43,154 bases of DNA from Bacteroidales bacterium (GCA_012522535.1 JAAYKF010000082.1:1-43154); one strand, 5' to 3'. Positions 27,744-37,099 are shown, counted from the stretch's first letter. Numbers and translations are program-made. Notes: generated by a model not told the origin, from the letters alone.

Positions 27744-27751
27744 TATTTTTG
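27744..27751 (+). promoter_or_regulatory. Promoter -7 box for the small secreted protein gene
   Basis: TATTTTTG matches the -7 consensus and falls about 59 nt before the ATG at 27811. No TTG lies at the ideal -33 distance. Confidence 0.4.
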
Positions 27752-27810
27752 CTTATTACAAAACATTGCACTATCACCTCAAAATACATTTGAGTAAAAA
27801 TCTAAATTAT

Positions 27811-28242
27811 ATGAGAACATTAATTATTTTTACAACTTTTAGTTTTATCATCTTATCATCTTTTGGTAACCATACATATATTAGCACAAGAAATAAATAT
27901 ACATCATCAGAACAAATACAAAAAGCAAAGCTTATATATCACTACAAAGCTGTTGCAAACGGATTAGCCGATATATACATCAAGGTTTTCGACGATGAAA
28001 CTTTTGAATTGTACTTTAGGAGCTTAGAAGATAATATTGAGGCAACATATCATGGTACGGCATATGAAACAAAAAAGAATATCATACTAAATTTCACTTC
28101 TGATAAACCAATTTTAGAAGCACTTTTTGATGAAAAATTTGACTCGAACAATGCATTTAAAGTAATAAGTGATAGCAAAGTATCAATAGATAAATCAAAA
28201 CCATATATTAGTCTTTGGGGAATAGGTTGTGAGAAGCTGTAA
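27811..28242 (+). CDS. Small secreted protein of unknown function
   Basis: 143 residues from the ATG at 27811. The N-terminus MRTLIIFTTFSFIILSSFGNH is a signal peptide; the frame can be opened 15 codons earlier but those residues are not signal-like. The mature part is beta-rich with charged strands (IYIKVFDDETFELYFRSLED, ATYHGTAYETKKNIILNF), suggesting a small sandwich or lipocalin-like shape. I recognise no family. It ends 26 nt before the secreted endonuclease and is probably on the same transcript. One idea is an inhibitor or accessory factor for that nuclease, but nothing in the sequence proves it. Confidence 0.7.
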   Translation: MRTLIIFTTFSFIILSSFGNHTYISTRNKYTSSEQIQKAKLIYHYKAVANGLADIYIKVFDDETFELYFRSLEDNIEATYHGTAYETKKNIILNFTSDKPILEALFDEKFDSNNAFKVISDSKVSIDKSKPYISLWGIGCEKL

Positions 28243-28268
28243 AAGAGTTTTATCTTTTCAATAATAAT

Positions 28269-29087
28269 ATGAAAAAAATTGCATTCATATTTTTACTACT
28301 CACTTCGCTATGTTTAAAGTCGCAAAACATACGATGCTTTTTATTTGACATTAACGACTCAATATCTAAAACTCATTATGCTTTAGGCATGCCCATTGGT
28401 GTCGATTCCATAGAAGATTATATAATTGCTCGCTCGCAATATACAGTTGGATATAACCCCCAAATTGGCAGTGCTAACTGGGTTGCATGGCATTTGCACA
28501 GTGGCTGGTTTGGCAGTGCCGATAGGTATAAAGGCAGATTTATTACAGATACAATTGTGGATAAATTTTTTATAAGAATAACACATAATCACTACACCAA
28601 TAGCGGCTACGATAGAGGTCATATAGTGCGGAGCAAAGAACGCTCCACCAATGCAGACGATAATAAAAGCACCTTTATTTTGAGCAATATTTTTCCACAA
28701 ACACCAGATTTAAACAGAGGTGTATGGCTAAGTTTTGAATATTATTGCGAAAAACTTTGTACAAAAGAGAACAAACAACTCTACGTTTATGCTGGTGGTT
28801 TGTACAGCTCAAACAGAAGTTTGAAAGATGAAAACATAGTTGCAATTCCTGATACCTGCTATAAAATCATTCTGATTTTGGATCAAAATCAAAGTATTGA
28901 AGATATAAATTCCAATACCCAAATAATAGCTGTGGCAATGCCCAATATTAGCGGTATTAGGAGAGATAAGTGGGAGAAATATATTACCACTGTCCGCAAA
29001 ATTGAAGAATCTAGTGGCTTCAATTTTTTCTCAAATCTTAGTCAAGATTTGCAGGATATTTTAGAAACAAGAAAGTATAAACCTTAG
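28269..29087 (+). CDS. Secreted DNA/RNA non-specific endonuclease
   Basis: 272 residues with a signal peptide (MKKIAFIFLLLTSLCLKSQ). The NUC1-family active site is visible as YDRGHIV (Asp115-Arg-Gly-His118, His118 the general base) and SNIFPQTPDLNRGVW (Asn140; Asn149 the expected Mg2+ ligand). Such enzymes are ribose-non-specific and cut single- and double-stranded nucleic acid outside the cell or in the periplasm. It may supply nucleotides or strip extracellular DNA. Its stop codon (TAG) directly touches the opposing stop (TAG on the minus strand) of the phosphohexomutase gene. No C-terminal T9SS signal is seen. Confidence 0.9.
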   Translation: MKKIAFIFLLLTSLCLKSQNIRCFLFDINDSISKTHYALGMPIGVDSIEDYIIARSQYTVGYNPQIGSANWVAWHLHSGWFGSADRYKGRFITDTIVDKFFIRITHNHYTNSGYDRGHIVRSKERSTNADDNKSTFILSNIFPQTPDLNRGVWLSFEYYCEKLCTKENKQLYVYAGGLYSSNRSLKDENIVAIPDTCYKIILILDQNQSIEDINSNTQIIAVAMPNISGIRRDKWEKYITTVRKIEESSGFNFFSNLSQDLQDILETRKYKP

Positions 29088-30818
29088 CTATTCAAGCTTC
29101 ATGGAGGTTTTTATTCCTTCTATTTTCTTGTTGCAAACACTCATAGCTTCATGAAACGACTCTCTATTTTTCAACTCACCTTTTACCCCAAAATAGAACT
29201 TTATTTTAGGCTCTGTACCCGATGGACGCACCGTTACCACACTTCCACCATCTGTGAAAAACTGTATTACATCAGATTTGGGCAAATTAATTTTTTCTTT
29301 CCTGTTTTCAAGAACATAATTAATTTCTGAAAGTTTGTAGTCTCTAATTTCCACAACTTTTTCGCCATTTATGGTGCTTGGAGCAGAAGTTCTATAATCT
29401 TCCATCATAGATTTTATTTCGTCGGCACCTGCTTTTCCAGTTTTAGTTATGGAGAGTAAATCCTCTTTGTATAAGCCAAATTCCAAATAAATATCAATTA
29501 AAATGTCGTACAAAGTTTTGCCTTTACTTTTTGCCCAAGCAGCAGCTTCGGCAATCATGCAACAAGAAATTACAGCATCTTTGTCTCTGACCAAATCGCC
29601 AACCAAATATCCGTAACTCTCTTCGCCGCCTACAACAAAGCGTTTTTTGCCCTCGTTATTTGTAATAATTTCTGCAATATATTTGAAACCTGTAAGTACA
29701 TCAAAATATTCCACATTGTATTTTTTGGCAATTTCCACCAAAAGTTCCGATGTTACAATGGTCTTAACTACAAACTCATTTCCTTTGAATTTACCTTTTT
29801 CTTTCCACTGATTTAGAATATAGTAGAAAAGAATTGATGCCGTTTGATTTCCATTTAGCAGAACAAATTCATTATTATCATTTTTGCAAGCAATGCCAAC
29901 TCTATCACTATCGGGGTCGGTGGCAAGTACCAGCTCTGCACCAGTTTTTTGAGCTTTTTCTATTGCCAAACTCAAAGCTTCTTCCTCTTCCGGGTTTGGC
30001 GAAATTACTGTTGGAAAATTGCCATCTGGCGAACTTTGAGCCTCAACAATACTTACATCGCTAAACCCAAAAAGCTTCAACATTTGTGGCACACCCATTA
30101 TTCCAGTACCATGAATTGGGGTAAAAACTATGGGTAAATTTGAGTGTGCTTTGTTGTTTTCCAAATTTAGGCTAAAAGCCTTGGACAAGTCCCAATAAAC
30201 AGTATCGATATCATTTCCAATAATATGAATTAAATCTGGATTTTTATCAAATTTCACCTTCTCGGGTGTGTCAATTTTCTTAACCTCGTCAATGGTGTTA
30301 TTGTCGTGTGGAGGCACCAATTGACCGCCATCGTTCCAATAAACTTTATATCCATTATACTCCTTTGGGTTGTGCGATGCTGTAATCATAATTCCTGCAT
30401 TACACTGCAAATATCTAACCGCAAAAGAGAGTTCGGGTGTTGGTCTTAGGCTTTCAAAAAGATAGACTTTAATTCCATTTGCCGAAAGCACCTCAGCCAC
30501 AATTTGCGAAAAATATGGGCTGTTGTTTCTGCTATCGAAAGAGACAGCCACTTTTATTTCTTCTTCGGGATATGTTTTTAGCAAATAATTTGCCAAGCCT
30601 TGCGTTGCCATTCCAACGGTATATTTATTCATTCTGTTGGTTCCCACGCCCATAATGCCTCGGATGCCACCAGTACCAAAATCTAAATTTTTATAGAACG
30701 AGTCCACCAGTTTTGTTCCGCCCTCTTTTATCAGAAGTGCAACTTCATCTCTTGTCTCTTTGTCATAGGCTTCTGAAAGCCATTTTTCTGCTTTTAAAAT
30801 TATATCTTTATTATCCAT
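29088..30818 (-). CDS. Phosphoglucomutase/phosphomannomutase-family enzyme
   Basis: A 576-residue alpha-D-phosphohexomutase that interconverts the 1- and 6-phosphates of a hexose. The phosphoserine loop is TASHNPKEYNG (Ser148), the Mg2+ loop is DPDSDRVGI, the sugar loop is GGEESYGY, and the phosphate-binding loop near the end is RPSGTEPKIKFY. Length and sequence look like the long PgcA-type branch, whose substrate is usually glucose. It would supply glucose-1-phosphate for UDP-glucose, which the dehydrogenase in this operon uses. Its ATG overlaps the 3' end of the GxxExxY-like gene by 8 nt. It is the last of the seven-gene cluster. Confidence 0.93.
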   Translation of the reverse strand: MDNKDIILKAEKWLSEAYDKETRDEVALLIKEGGTKLVDSFYKNLDFGTGGIRGIMGVGTNRMNKYTVGMATQGLANYLLKTYPEEEIKVAVSFDSRNNSPYFSQIVAEVLSANGIKVYLFESLRPTPELSFAVRYLQCNAGIMITASHNPKEYNGYKVYWNDGGQLVPPHDNNTIDEVKKIDTPEKVKFDKNPDLIHIIGNDIDTVYWDLSKAFSLNLENNKAHSNLPIVFTPIHGTGIMGVPQMLKLFGFSDVSIVEAQSSPDGNFPTVISPNPEEEEALSLAIEKAQKTGAELVLATDPDSDRVGIACKNDNNEFVLLNGNQTASILFYYILNQWKEKGKFKGNEFVVKTIVTSELLVEIAKKYNVEYFDVLTGFKYIAEIITNNEGKKRFVVGGEESYGYLVGDLVRDKDAVISCCMIAEAAAWAKSKGKTLYDILIDIYLEFGLYKEDLLSITKTGKAGADEIKSMMEDYRTSAPSTINGEKVVEIRDYKLSEINYVLENRKEKINLPKSDVIQFFTDGGSVVTVRPSGTEPKIKFYFGVKGELKNRESFHEAMSVCNKKIEGIKTSMKLE

Positions 30819-31227
30819 TTAATCTGTTTTCTATAAAATTATTTCTGTTATTTAATACTTTTTTGAATGAGTTTGCAAAATGCGGAGTGTTGAAGTTTAA
30901 GATTAAGCCCATACTTTTGTCGGAAAGTTTTAAGGAGGTTTTCATCAAACTTTCATCGGCTGGTCCTATGGTAAAGCCCGAAACAATATTCACAAGAAGC
31001 GAATCATCAATCAATAAATGAGCCTTTAAATTTGCATTAATTAGGCTGTTTTTATAAACTATGGGAATTGAAATATCGATTTTTGTTTCAATGTTTTTTT
31101 GAAACAATTCATGATGAAGACAAAACTTATACACTTCAGGGTCTAGGCCAATTCCCATCTCTTTTACGACCTCCGATGCGGCAACTAAGACCTGCGTTGA
31201 AATTCTATTTACTCTATTTTGTATCAT
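30811..31227 (-). CDS. Degenerate GxxExxY-family protein
   Basis: 138 residues. The N-terminal pattern INRISTQVLVAASEVVKEMGIGLDPEVYKFCLHHEL matches the GxxExxY/PDDEXK_3 family, although the motif itself reads GLDPEVY, with Glu moved one place. The predicted nuclease core is lost: where family members have an Asp in RADLxVDD there is His70 (KAHLLIDD), and where they have ExK there is Asn80-Ile-Val82 (VNIVSG). The end (GLILNFNTPHFANSFKKV) fits the family. It overlaps rfbD by 4 nt and the phosphohexomutase by 8 nt, so it is expressed within a sugar-nucleotide operon. Function unknown. Confidence 0.72.
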   Translation of the reverse strand: MIQNRVNRISTQVLVAASEVVKEMGIGLDPEVYKFCLHHELFQKNIETKIDISIPIVYKNSLINANLKAHLLIDDSLLVNIVSGFTIGPADESLMKTSLKLSDKSMGLILNFNTPHFANSFKKVLNNRNNFIENRLNG

Positions 31228-32090
31228 TTAAGTTCTTTTATACAATTTGCCAAACTATCTCTCCAGTTGGGAATTGTTATACCGAATTTTTCTTTTATAC
31301 TTGATTTATCCAAAACAGAATAGTGTGGTCGCTGAGCCCTTGTGGGGTATTCCGACGATTTTAGAGGCATTACTTTACATTTCTTTTCAGCAATATCAAT
31401 AATTGCAGTTGCAAAATCGTACCACGAGCAAACCCCTTCGTTGGAATAGTGATAAGTTTCCACATCGCTAACCAAACTTCTGTTTTCAATAATTTTCATT
31501 ATTACATGAGCCAAGTCGCCAGCATAGGTTGGTGAGCCAATTTGGTCGCAGACCACGTTTAAAGATTTTCTTTCATCGGCAAGTCTCAACATTGTACTAA
31601 CGAAATTATTTCCATTTTTATAATATAGCCACGAGGTGCGAATTATAACGCCATTGCAGGATGCCATTATCATATTTCTTTCGCCTGAGAGCTTGCTTAT
31701 TCCGTACACCGAAAGTGGATTTGTGGGATCGTGTTCTTTGTAGGGTTTGAAGTTTCTTCCATCAAAAACATAATCGGTAGATATGTGTATCAGGAAGATA
31801 TTTCTTTCGTAACATTGATTTGCGAGGTTTTCCACAGCTTCGGTATTTATCAAAAAGGCAGTATCTTGATCCTCTTCGGCGTTATCAACGGCAGTGTATG
31901 CAGCACAATTTATTATAATATCAGGCTTTATTTTGTCCAATGCTGAACTTACTTGGTCGAAATCTGCAATATCAAATTCTTCAGTATCGGTATAAATAAA
32001 TTCATATTTATACTTTTTTGATACATCTTTTATGGCTCTGCCCAACTGACCATTGCCACCTGTTACTAAAACCTTACACATTTCTCTCAT
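31224..32090 (-). CDS. rfbD: dTDP-4-dehydrorhamnose reductase-like protein
   Basis: 288 residues of the extended short-chain dehydrogenase family. It has LVTGGNGQLGRAI as Rossmann motif, the reductase signature ISTDYVFDGRNFKPYKEHDPTNPLSVYGISKLSGE with its Tyr-x3-Lys pair, and IRTSWLYYKNGNNFV. RmlD/RfbD makes dTDP-L-rhamnose with NADPH. No rmlA, B or C is in the window, so the true substrate could be another dTDP- or UDP-4-keto sugar. Its start overlaps the UDP-xylose synthase stop by one base (TAATG). A second ATG three codons in (32081) is also possible. Confidence 0.9.
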   Translation of the reverse strand: MREMCKVLVTGGNGQLGRAIKDVSKKYKYEFIYTDTEEFDIADFDQVSSALDKIKPDIIINCAAYTAVDNAEEDQDTAFLINTEAVENLANQCYERNIFLIHISTDYVFDGRNFKPYKEHDPTNPLSVYGISKLSGERNMIMASCNGVIIRTSWLYYKNGNNFVSTMLRLADERKSLNVVCDQIGSPTYAGDLAHVIMKIIENRSLVSDVETYHYSNEGVCSWYDFATAIIDIAEKKCKVMPLKSSEYPTRAQRPHYSVLDKSSIKEKFGITIPNWRDSLANCIKELK

Positions 32091-33025
32091 TATATTATGG
32101 TTTTAAAATATTTAATTGTCTCTTTTAGCCCCTCTTCTAGCACTATTTTGGGTTCCCAATTTAAAATTTCTTTGGCTTTTTCAATATTGGGTCGTCTTTG
32201 CAATGGGTCGTCTGCTGGAAGTGGTAAATATACAATTTTAGATTTTGAATTGGTGAGCTTCAAGACCAAACTTGCTAATTCGTTCATGGAAAACTCTACG
32301 GGATTGCCCAAATTTATGGGGTTTGATATTTCGTCAGGGCTTGCCATCAACTTCACTAAGCCATCTAAAAGGTCGTCAACATAGCAAAAACTTCTGGTTT
32401 GTGTTCCATCTCCAAAGATTGTAATATCCTTATTTTGAAGTGCTTGCACAATAAAGTTGGATACCACCCTACCATCATTGGGGTGCATTTTTGGTCCATA
32501 AGTATTAAAAATTCTTGCTATTTTTATTTTCACATCATTTTGCTTATGATAGTTCACAAAGAGTGATTCGGCACATCTTTTGCCCTCGTCGTAGCACGAG
32601 CGTTCGCCAATGGGGTTTACATTTCCCCAGTACTCTTCGTTTTGGGGGTGCACATCGGGGTCGCCATATACTTCGCTGGTGGAAGCCTGCAAAACTTTTG
32701 CCTTAATTCGTTTTGCCAAACCCAACATATTTATTGCTCCCATAACGGAAGTTTTGATGGTCTTTATGGGGTTATGCTGATAATGTACTGGCGATGCTGG
32801 ACATGCCAAATTGTATATTTCATCAACCTCAATATAAAAAGGCATTGTTATATCATGGCGAATTAGTTCGAAATATGGATTGGACAAAAGATTGACCACA
32901 TTCTGCTTTTGACCAGTGAAATAGTTGTCCAAACAGACCACCTCATTGCCCTCTTGGAGTAGCTTTTCGCACAAATGCGAACCCAAAAAACCTGCTCCAC
33001 CCGTAACTAATACTCTTTTCTTCAT
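32090..33025 (-). CDS. UDP-glucuronate decarboxylase (UDP-xylose synthase)
   Basis: 311 residues of the NAD-dependent epimerase/dehydratase family. [14 protein letters not shown] is the NAD-binding loop, [21 protein letters not shown] and [10 protein letters not shown] are the UXS-type motifs, SCYDEGKR (Tyr145-x3-Lys149) is the catalytic pair, and [12 protein letters not shown] with [15 protein letters not shown] binds the nucleotide. It decarboxylates UDP-glucuronate, the product of the dehydrogenase encoded just upstream, to UDP-xylose, passing through a 4-keto intermediate. It overlaps that gene by 4 nt and the next by 1 nt. Confidence 0.93.
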   Translation of the reverse strand: MKKRVLVTGGAGFLGSHLCEKLLQEGNEVVCLDNYFTGQKQNVVNLLSNPYFELIRHDITMPFYIEVDEIYNLACPASPVHYQHNPIKTIKTSVMGAINMLGLAKRIKAKVLQASTSEVYGDPDVHPQNEEYWGNVNPIGERSCYDEGKRCAESLFVNYHKQNDVKIKIARIFNTYGPKMHPNDGRVVSNFIVQALQNKDITIFGDGTQTRSFCYVDDLLDGLVKLMASPDEISNPINLGNPVEFSMNELASLVLKLTNSKSKIVYLPLPADDPLQRRPNIEKAKEILNWEPKIVLEEGLKETIKYFKTII

Positions 33026-34356
33026 TTGGTTTCCTTTTGTGTATCAATTCCAATGCAGTAATAATCAAAGCCAAGCTCTTTCATCTCATCTCTGTCGTAA
33101 ATATTTCTGCCATCAAAAATAAGGGGGTTCTTCATTCTGTTTTTCACCTCTTTCCACTGTGGCAACCTGAACTCGCCCCACTCTGTTACCATAAAAAGGG
33201 CATCGGCATTATCTAAAACGTCATACTGATTTTCAGCAAATTCTATTTTGTCTCCCAAACGTCTTTTAGCCTCGTCCATAGCCACAGGGTCGTAGCCTGC
33301 CACCTTGGCTCCGTGAGCCAATAAAAGATCAATCAAAACTAAAGATGGTGCCTCGCGCATATCATCAGTATTGGGTTTGAAAGATAGACCCCAAAAGGCT
33401 ATTTTTTTATCCTCTAAATCTCCATCAAAGTGCTTATAGAGCTTATGAAATAAAACCGACTTTTGGTCCTTGTTGACATCTTCCACCGATTTTAAAATCC
33501 GCAATTCGTAGCCGTTATCGGAGGCAGTTTTTATAATTGCCTTCACATCTTTGGGGAAACAAGAGCCACCATAGCCAATTCCGGGGTATATAAATTTATT
33601 TCCAATTCTGGAATCAGTGCCAATACCCCTACGCACCATGTTTACATCAGCCCCAACAATTTCGCACAAATTGGCAATATCGTTCATAAAGCTAATTTTT
33701 GTAGCCAACATAGCATTGGCTGTATATTTTGTCATCTCCGCCGATGGCACATCCATAAACAGCACTGGATGACCGTTTAGGGTAAAGGGCTTGTAAAGTC
33801 GTTGCATAATCTCTTTTGCCTTTTCCGACTCTGTGCCAACAACAATTCTATCAGGTTTTAGAAAATCGTTTATGGCATCACCCTCTTTCAAAAACTCGGG
33901 ATTTGAGGCCACATCAAACTCAATTTCCACCTCCCTTTTATCCAGTTCCGCTTTGATTGTCTCTTTCACTTTCCTTGCTGTTCCTACGGGCACAGTACTT
34001 TTGGTAACCACAAGGGCATATTTTTGAATATTTTGTCCAACAGCTTTTGCCACCTCCAAAACATACTGCAAATCGGCACTGCCATCTTCGTCAGAGGGCG
34101 TTCCTACGGCACTGAAAATCACATCTGCCTCTTTTATGCTTTCAATAATATCAGTTGAAAAGTGGAGACGCTCTTTTTCCATATTTCTAATTAGCATCTC
34201 ATCAAGTCCGGGTTCGTAAATGGGCGATTTGCCCTTGTTGAGCATATCTATTTTTTCTTTGTCAACATCAACACATCTAACGTTCATTCCCACTTCGGAG
34301 AAACAAGTTCCAGTTACAAGACCCACATAGCCAGTTCCTACTATAAGTATTTTCAT
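33022..34356 (-). CDS. UDP-glucose 6-dehydrogenase
   Basis: 444 residues from the ATG at 34354-34356; a longer frame to 34446 would overlap the upstream gene and is discarded. The protein oxidises UDP-glucose twice with NAD+ to UDP-glucuronate. N-terminal [16 protein letters not shown] is the NAD site, KSTVPVGT and [14 protein letters not shown] are in place, and catalytic Cys266 lies in [10 protein letters not shown]. In Porphyromonas gingivalis related dehydrogenases are needed for the A-LPS to which T9SS cargo is attached. A similar role here is a guess. It starts 1 nt after the outer-membrane barrel gene and overlaps UXS by 4 nt. Confidence 0.96.
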   Translation of the reverse strand: MKILIVGTGYVGLVTGTCFSEVGMNVRCVDVDKEKIDMLNKGKSPIYEPGLDEMLIRNMEKERLHFSTDIIESIKEADVIFSAVGTPSDEDGSADLQYVLEVAKAVGQNIQKYALVVTKSTVPVGTARKVKETIKAELDKREVEIEFDVASNPEFLKEGDAINDFLKPDRIVVGTESEKAKEIMQRLYKPFTLNGHPVLFMDVPSAEMTKYTANAMLATKISFMNDIANLCEIVGADVNMVRRGIGTDSRIGNKFIYPGIGYGGSCFPKDVKAIIKTASDNGYELRILKSVEDVNKDQKSVLFHKLYKHFDGDLEDKKIAFWGLSFKPNTDDMREAPSLVLIDLLLAHGAKVAGYDPVAMDEAKRRLGDKIEFAENQYDVLDNADALFMVTEWGEFRLPQWKEVKNRMKNPLIFDGRNIYDRDEMKELGFDYYCIGIDTQKETK

Positions 34357-34357
34357 T

Positions 34358-35104
34358 CTATTCTTTTTTCGATTTTTTATTAAAGTAAACAATTCCTCCA
34401 ATTTGCAAACCTCTATGGTCCAAGAAATTGTTGAAGTATGATTCATCTTCGCTCACTCTGCCCGACACATTAAGCTTTCGCACAGAATATCTCACCGAAT
34501 GTCGCGAAGGCACAAGTGCACTATGCGAAATTGTTATTCCAAATTTATTTGCAAATAGCAACTGCAATCCACCACTATAACCCAAATAGCCGAAAGAGCT
34601 TTCGCGACTGCGATACGACACTTCGGTGTAAATATTATCAAGCTCACTATAAAACAAATCTATTTCGGGAATAGTCATTGTTCTGCCACCCATATTTCCC
34701 TCCAACGAGAGTATTAAAGTGAATTTATCTTTTATTATCTCTATGGGTAAATTATATTGAATATTGGCTCCAATTTTATTGGATAAAAATCCTCTTGAAA
34801 TCCTATATTGTGCTGGATTGGCATATTTCAGAAACTCCTGTTCGTTGAAACCAAATTTGTTGAACTCATAATTAAAACCTATGGCAAATCCATGCGAAAT
34901 AATATAGTTTAAATCGAAGCCTATTTGGAAGCCATTTTTGGCAAAAAGTCCATCTACATCTTTGCTGGCAAAGTTCTCTCCCGGGATGGTTGTTCCACCA
35001 TAAAAACCAAAACTTCCACTCTTGTCAAACTGCGTTATATCAATTTGTCCATGCAGCGAAACAGCCACCAAGGAGAAGAAAAATATTGCGTATATCTTTT
35101 TCAT
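34358..35104 (-). CDS. Outer-membrane beta-barrel protein
   Basis: 248 residues with a signal peptide (MKKIYAIFFFSLVAVSLHGQ). The remainder has alternating hydrophobic strands (FGFYGGTTIPGENFASKD, GFAIGFNYEFNKFGF, NKIGANIQYNLPI, GYLGYSGGLQLLF) ending HRGLQIGGIVYFNKKSKKE, as in small 8- to 10-strand outer-membrane barrels of Bacteroidota. No specific family can be named. It sits between the PKD lipoprotein (10-nt gap) and UDP-glucose dehydrogenase (1-nt gap), so this envelope protein is co-expressed with sugar-nucleotide enzymes. Confidence 0.78.
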   Translation of the reverse strand: MKKIYAIFFFSLVAVSLHGQIDITQFDKSGSFGFYGGTTIPGENFASKDVDGLFAKNGFQIGFDLNYIISHGFAIGFNYEFNKFGFNEQEFLKYANPAQYRISRGFLSNKIGANIQYNLPIEIIKDKFTLILSLEGNMGGRTMTIPEIDLFYSELDNIYTEVSYRSRESSFGYLGYSGGLQLLFANKFGITISHSALVPSRHSVRYSVRKLNVSGRVSEDESYFNNFLDHRGLQIGGIVYFNKKSKKE

Positions 35105-35114
35105 ATTTTATCTA

Positions 35115-36131
35115 TTAATATTTCACATAAAGGTCTATAAAAACATCATTAGCAGCTGGCACGGTGCTGATATTAAAAATTCTTCTTGGATAGAAATCAT
35201 TTTTAATGCTATACGACGACAAATCTATTTCGAAGAGGGGTATGGGCGGATCATCATAGCTAACGCCTTCATTAAGAACTACGAATCTAAAGACCTCATT
35301 ATTAGAAAATTGCACATAGTCGAAAAAATATGAATTTCCGATAAAACCATCTGAACGTCTGAACTTAACCGGAAACGAACCTGAATAGCTTACAGTTCTT
35401 CCAACGTAGGTGTTGTTGTGCCACAGCTCTACAAAAACAGTTCTGTTTTTAAAACTGCTTGGCAACATTAAATTTAGTGAATCGATAAAAATTCTTTCGG
35501 GTGGACTTGTAATTAGCACTTGCTGCGAAACTTCATGTTCGGTGCCATTGGTGCATGTTCCTCTTAGTTTGACATTATACGTTCCTGCCGAATTGAATAC
35601 ATGAAACGGCTCCTCATCTGTGCTTTGCTGACCATCGCCAAAATTCCAGTGAAACTGGTTTGCACCTTGTGAGTTGTTTTTCATCAGCACCTTGTTGGGT
35701 GCAAAAACATTGTCGTTGAAATGAGAGAAATTAAAGCTCGCCACCACTGATATGGAGGCATTTGCCAGTTCGGGCAAAGTCAAAACACTTGTATCGGAAC
35801 CCAATTCGTTGGACACAATAAGGGTGATGGTATAGTCGCCCGGGTTTTGATAAATATGAACTGGGGCAATGTCGCTTGAAGTGGCACCATCGCCAAAATC
35901 CCAACTATAAACCACATTCCCCAACAGATTGTTTACCTGCGGTTTGAAGCTCACCGGATAGGGAGCTTCGCAATTTTTAATAACTGTAGAAACCCTAACA
36001 ATGTGGGGTGCCGATGGCTCATCGTAATAAAAATCCCAACCCTTAGGACCCTCTTTTCTACATTGAGTAAAAATCAGCATTGTTGAAATTAACAACAATA
36101 GACCTATTTGCCTCTTTATTTTTATTTTCAT
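35115..36131 (-). CDS. PKD-domain lipoprotein
   Basis: 338 residues. The signal ends LIFTQC, with Cys24 as probable lipidation site. Two PKD domains follow (about 40-125 and 128-210), each with a W-x-FGDG core (YSWDFGDGATS, FHWNFGDGQQS). The last about 125 residues form a separate beta-rich domain (FKNRTVFVELWHNNTYVGRTVSYSG) with no family I recognise. It should be anchored in the outer membrane, perhaps surface-exposed. It is the first gene of the seven-gene cluster, with a promoter box about 29 nt upstream. Confidence 0.85.
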   Translation of the reverse strand: MKIKIKRQIGLLLLISTMLIFTQCRKEGPKGWDFYYDEPSAPHIVRVSTVIKNCEAPYPVSFKPQVNNLLGNVVYSWDFGDGATSSDIAPVHIYQNPGDYTITLIVSNELGSDTSVLTLPELANASISVVASFNFSHFNDNVFAPNKVLMKNNSQGANQFHWNFGDGQQSTDEEPFHVFNSAGTYNVKLRGTCTNGTEHEVSQQVLITSPPERIFIDSLNLMLPSSFKNRTVFVELWHNNTYVGRTVSYSGSFPVKFRRSDGFIGNSYFFDYVQFSNNEVFRFVVLNEGVSYDDPPIPLFEIDLSSYSIKNDFYPRRIFNISTVPAANDVFIDLYVKY

Positions 36132-36159
36132 AAGAGAAGATTTGCATTATAACTAAAGG

Positions 36160-36167
36160 CAAATATA
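36160..36167 (-). promoter_or_regulatory. Promoter -7 box for the seven-gene cluster
   Basis: The minus strand reads TATATTTG, an exact TAnnTTTG match, 28 nt before the lipoprotein ATG. No clear TTG is found at -33. It is the only convincing promoter seen between 29088 and 36235 on this strand. Confidence 0.55.
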
Positions 36168-36235
36168 ATTTTTTTTTTAATCTTTTCTATTAATATTGTA
36201 AAAGATTTGACATTTTTCCACTTTTTTTGGTCAAA

Positions 36236-37099
36236 TTACAGCTTTTGGGCTTTAATCATTCTTTTGTTGGATCTAAAATCTATTCTCAACTCAATGTTTT
36301 CAAATTTATTAGTCTGCATCAATTCCATCATTTCGTTTGCCAACAGATGATTTATTTCCATGTAAATTGTTCCACCTTTTCTAAGTTTTTTTTGGGCAAA
36401 TTCCACAATGGCTTTGTAGAAAATTAAAGGATTTTCGTCTGGCACAAAAAGTGCCAAATGTGGCTCATAATCCAACACATTGGCATCGATATACTCTTTC
36501 TCATACTCTTGCACATAGGGCGGGTTGCTAACAACCACATCAAACTGCTGATTTTCAAATGCTTGGGTCGAAAAAACATCATCTTGAAAAAACTCCACAT
36601 TCACGCTATGTTTTTCAGCATTTATGCGAGCTACATTCAAGGCATTTTCGCATATTTCGGAAGCTGAAATTTGGGAGTTTTTCAATTTTTTAGCAAGGCT
36701 CACAGCAATGCAGCCCGAACCTGTGCCAATTTCCACAATTTGGGCATTGCTGACTTCGCCCAAATCTTCAACAATCCACTGCACCAACTCTTCGGTTTCG
36801 GGACGTGGAATTAAAACCCACTTATCCACAAAAAATTCCAAATCATAAAACCAAGCTCTGCCTGTAATATATTGTATAGGCTTGTTTTGCTTTAGTCTGC
36901 CAATTATATTTTTAATTCTAACCAATTGCGATTCATTAAAAAGATAGTCGGTTTTTATAAATCTATCGGTTCGTGAAAAATTTGCCACATCATACAAAAT
37001 ATGGTCGATAATAATATCAGATTCTTCTGCAGAGAATGTTTGTAAATTTTGCTTTAAGTGGGATAATACCTCTTTTAAACCATTTCCTTTAGGCCACAT
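36236..37099 (-). CDS. prmC: Peptide chain release factor N5-glutamine methyltransferase
   Basis: 287 residues. A helical N-terminal release-factor-binding domain is followed by a Rossmann methyltransferase with EIGTGSGCIAVSLAKK (about 123-138) for S-adenosylmethionine and SNPPYV (NPPY at 192-195), which holds the target glutamine. The enzyme methylates the GGQ glutamine of RF1 and RF2, raising termination efficiency. PIQYITGRAWFYDLEF and VLIPRPETEELV are typical PrmC. It ends 104 nt before the lipoprotein gene and does not belong to that operon. Confidence 0.95.
   Translation of the reverse strand: MWPKGNGLKEVLSHLKQNLQTFSAEESDIIIDHILYDVANFSRTDRFIKTDYLFNESQLVRIKNIIGRLKQNKPIQYITGRAWFYDLEFFVDKWVLIPRPETEELVQWIVEDLGEVSNAQIVEIGTGSGCIAVSLAKKLKNSQISASEICENALNVARINAEKHSVNVEFFQDDVFSTQAFENQQFDVVVSNPPYVQEYEKEYIDANVLDYEPHLALFVPDENPLIFYKAIVEFAQKKLRKGGTIYMEINHLLANEMMELMQTNKFENIELRIDFRSNKRMIKAQKL

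Noticed and set aside
34357-34446. An extended N-terminus for UDP-glucose dehydrogenase
   Set aside because: It would overlap the barrel gene by about 90 nt and precede the canonical [12 protein letters not shown] start, which abuts the barrel stop by 1 nt.
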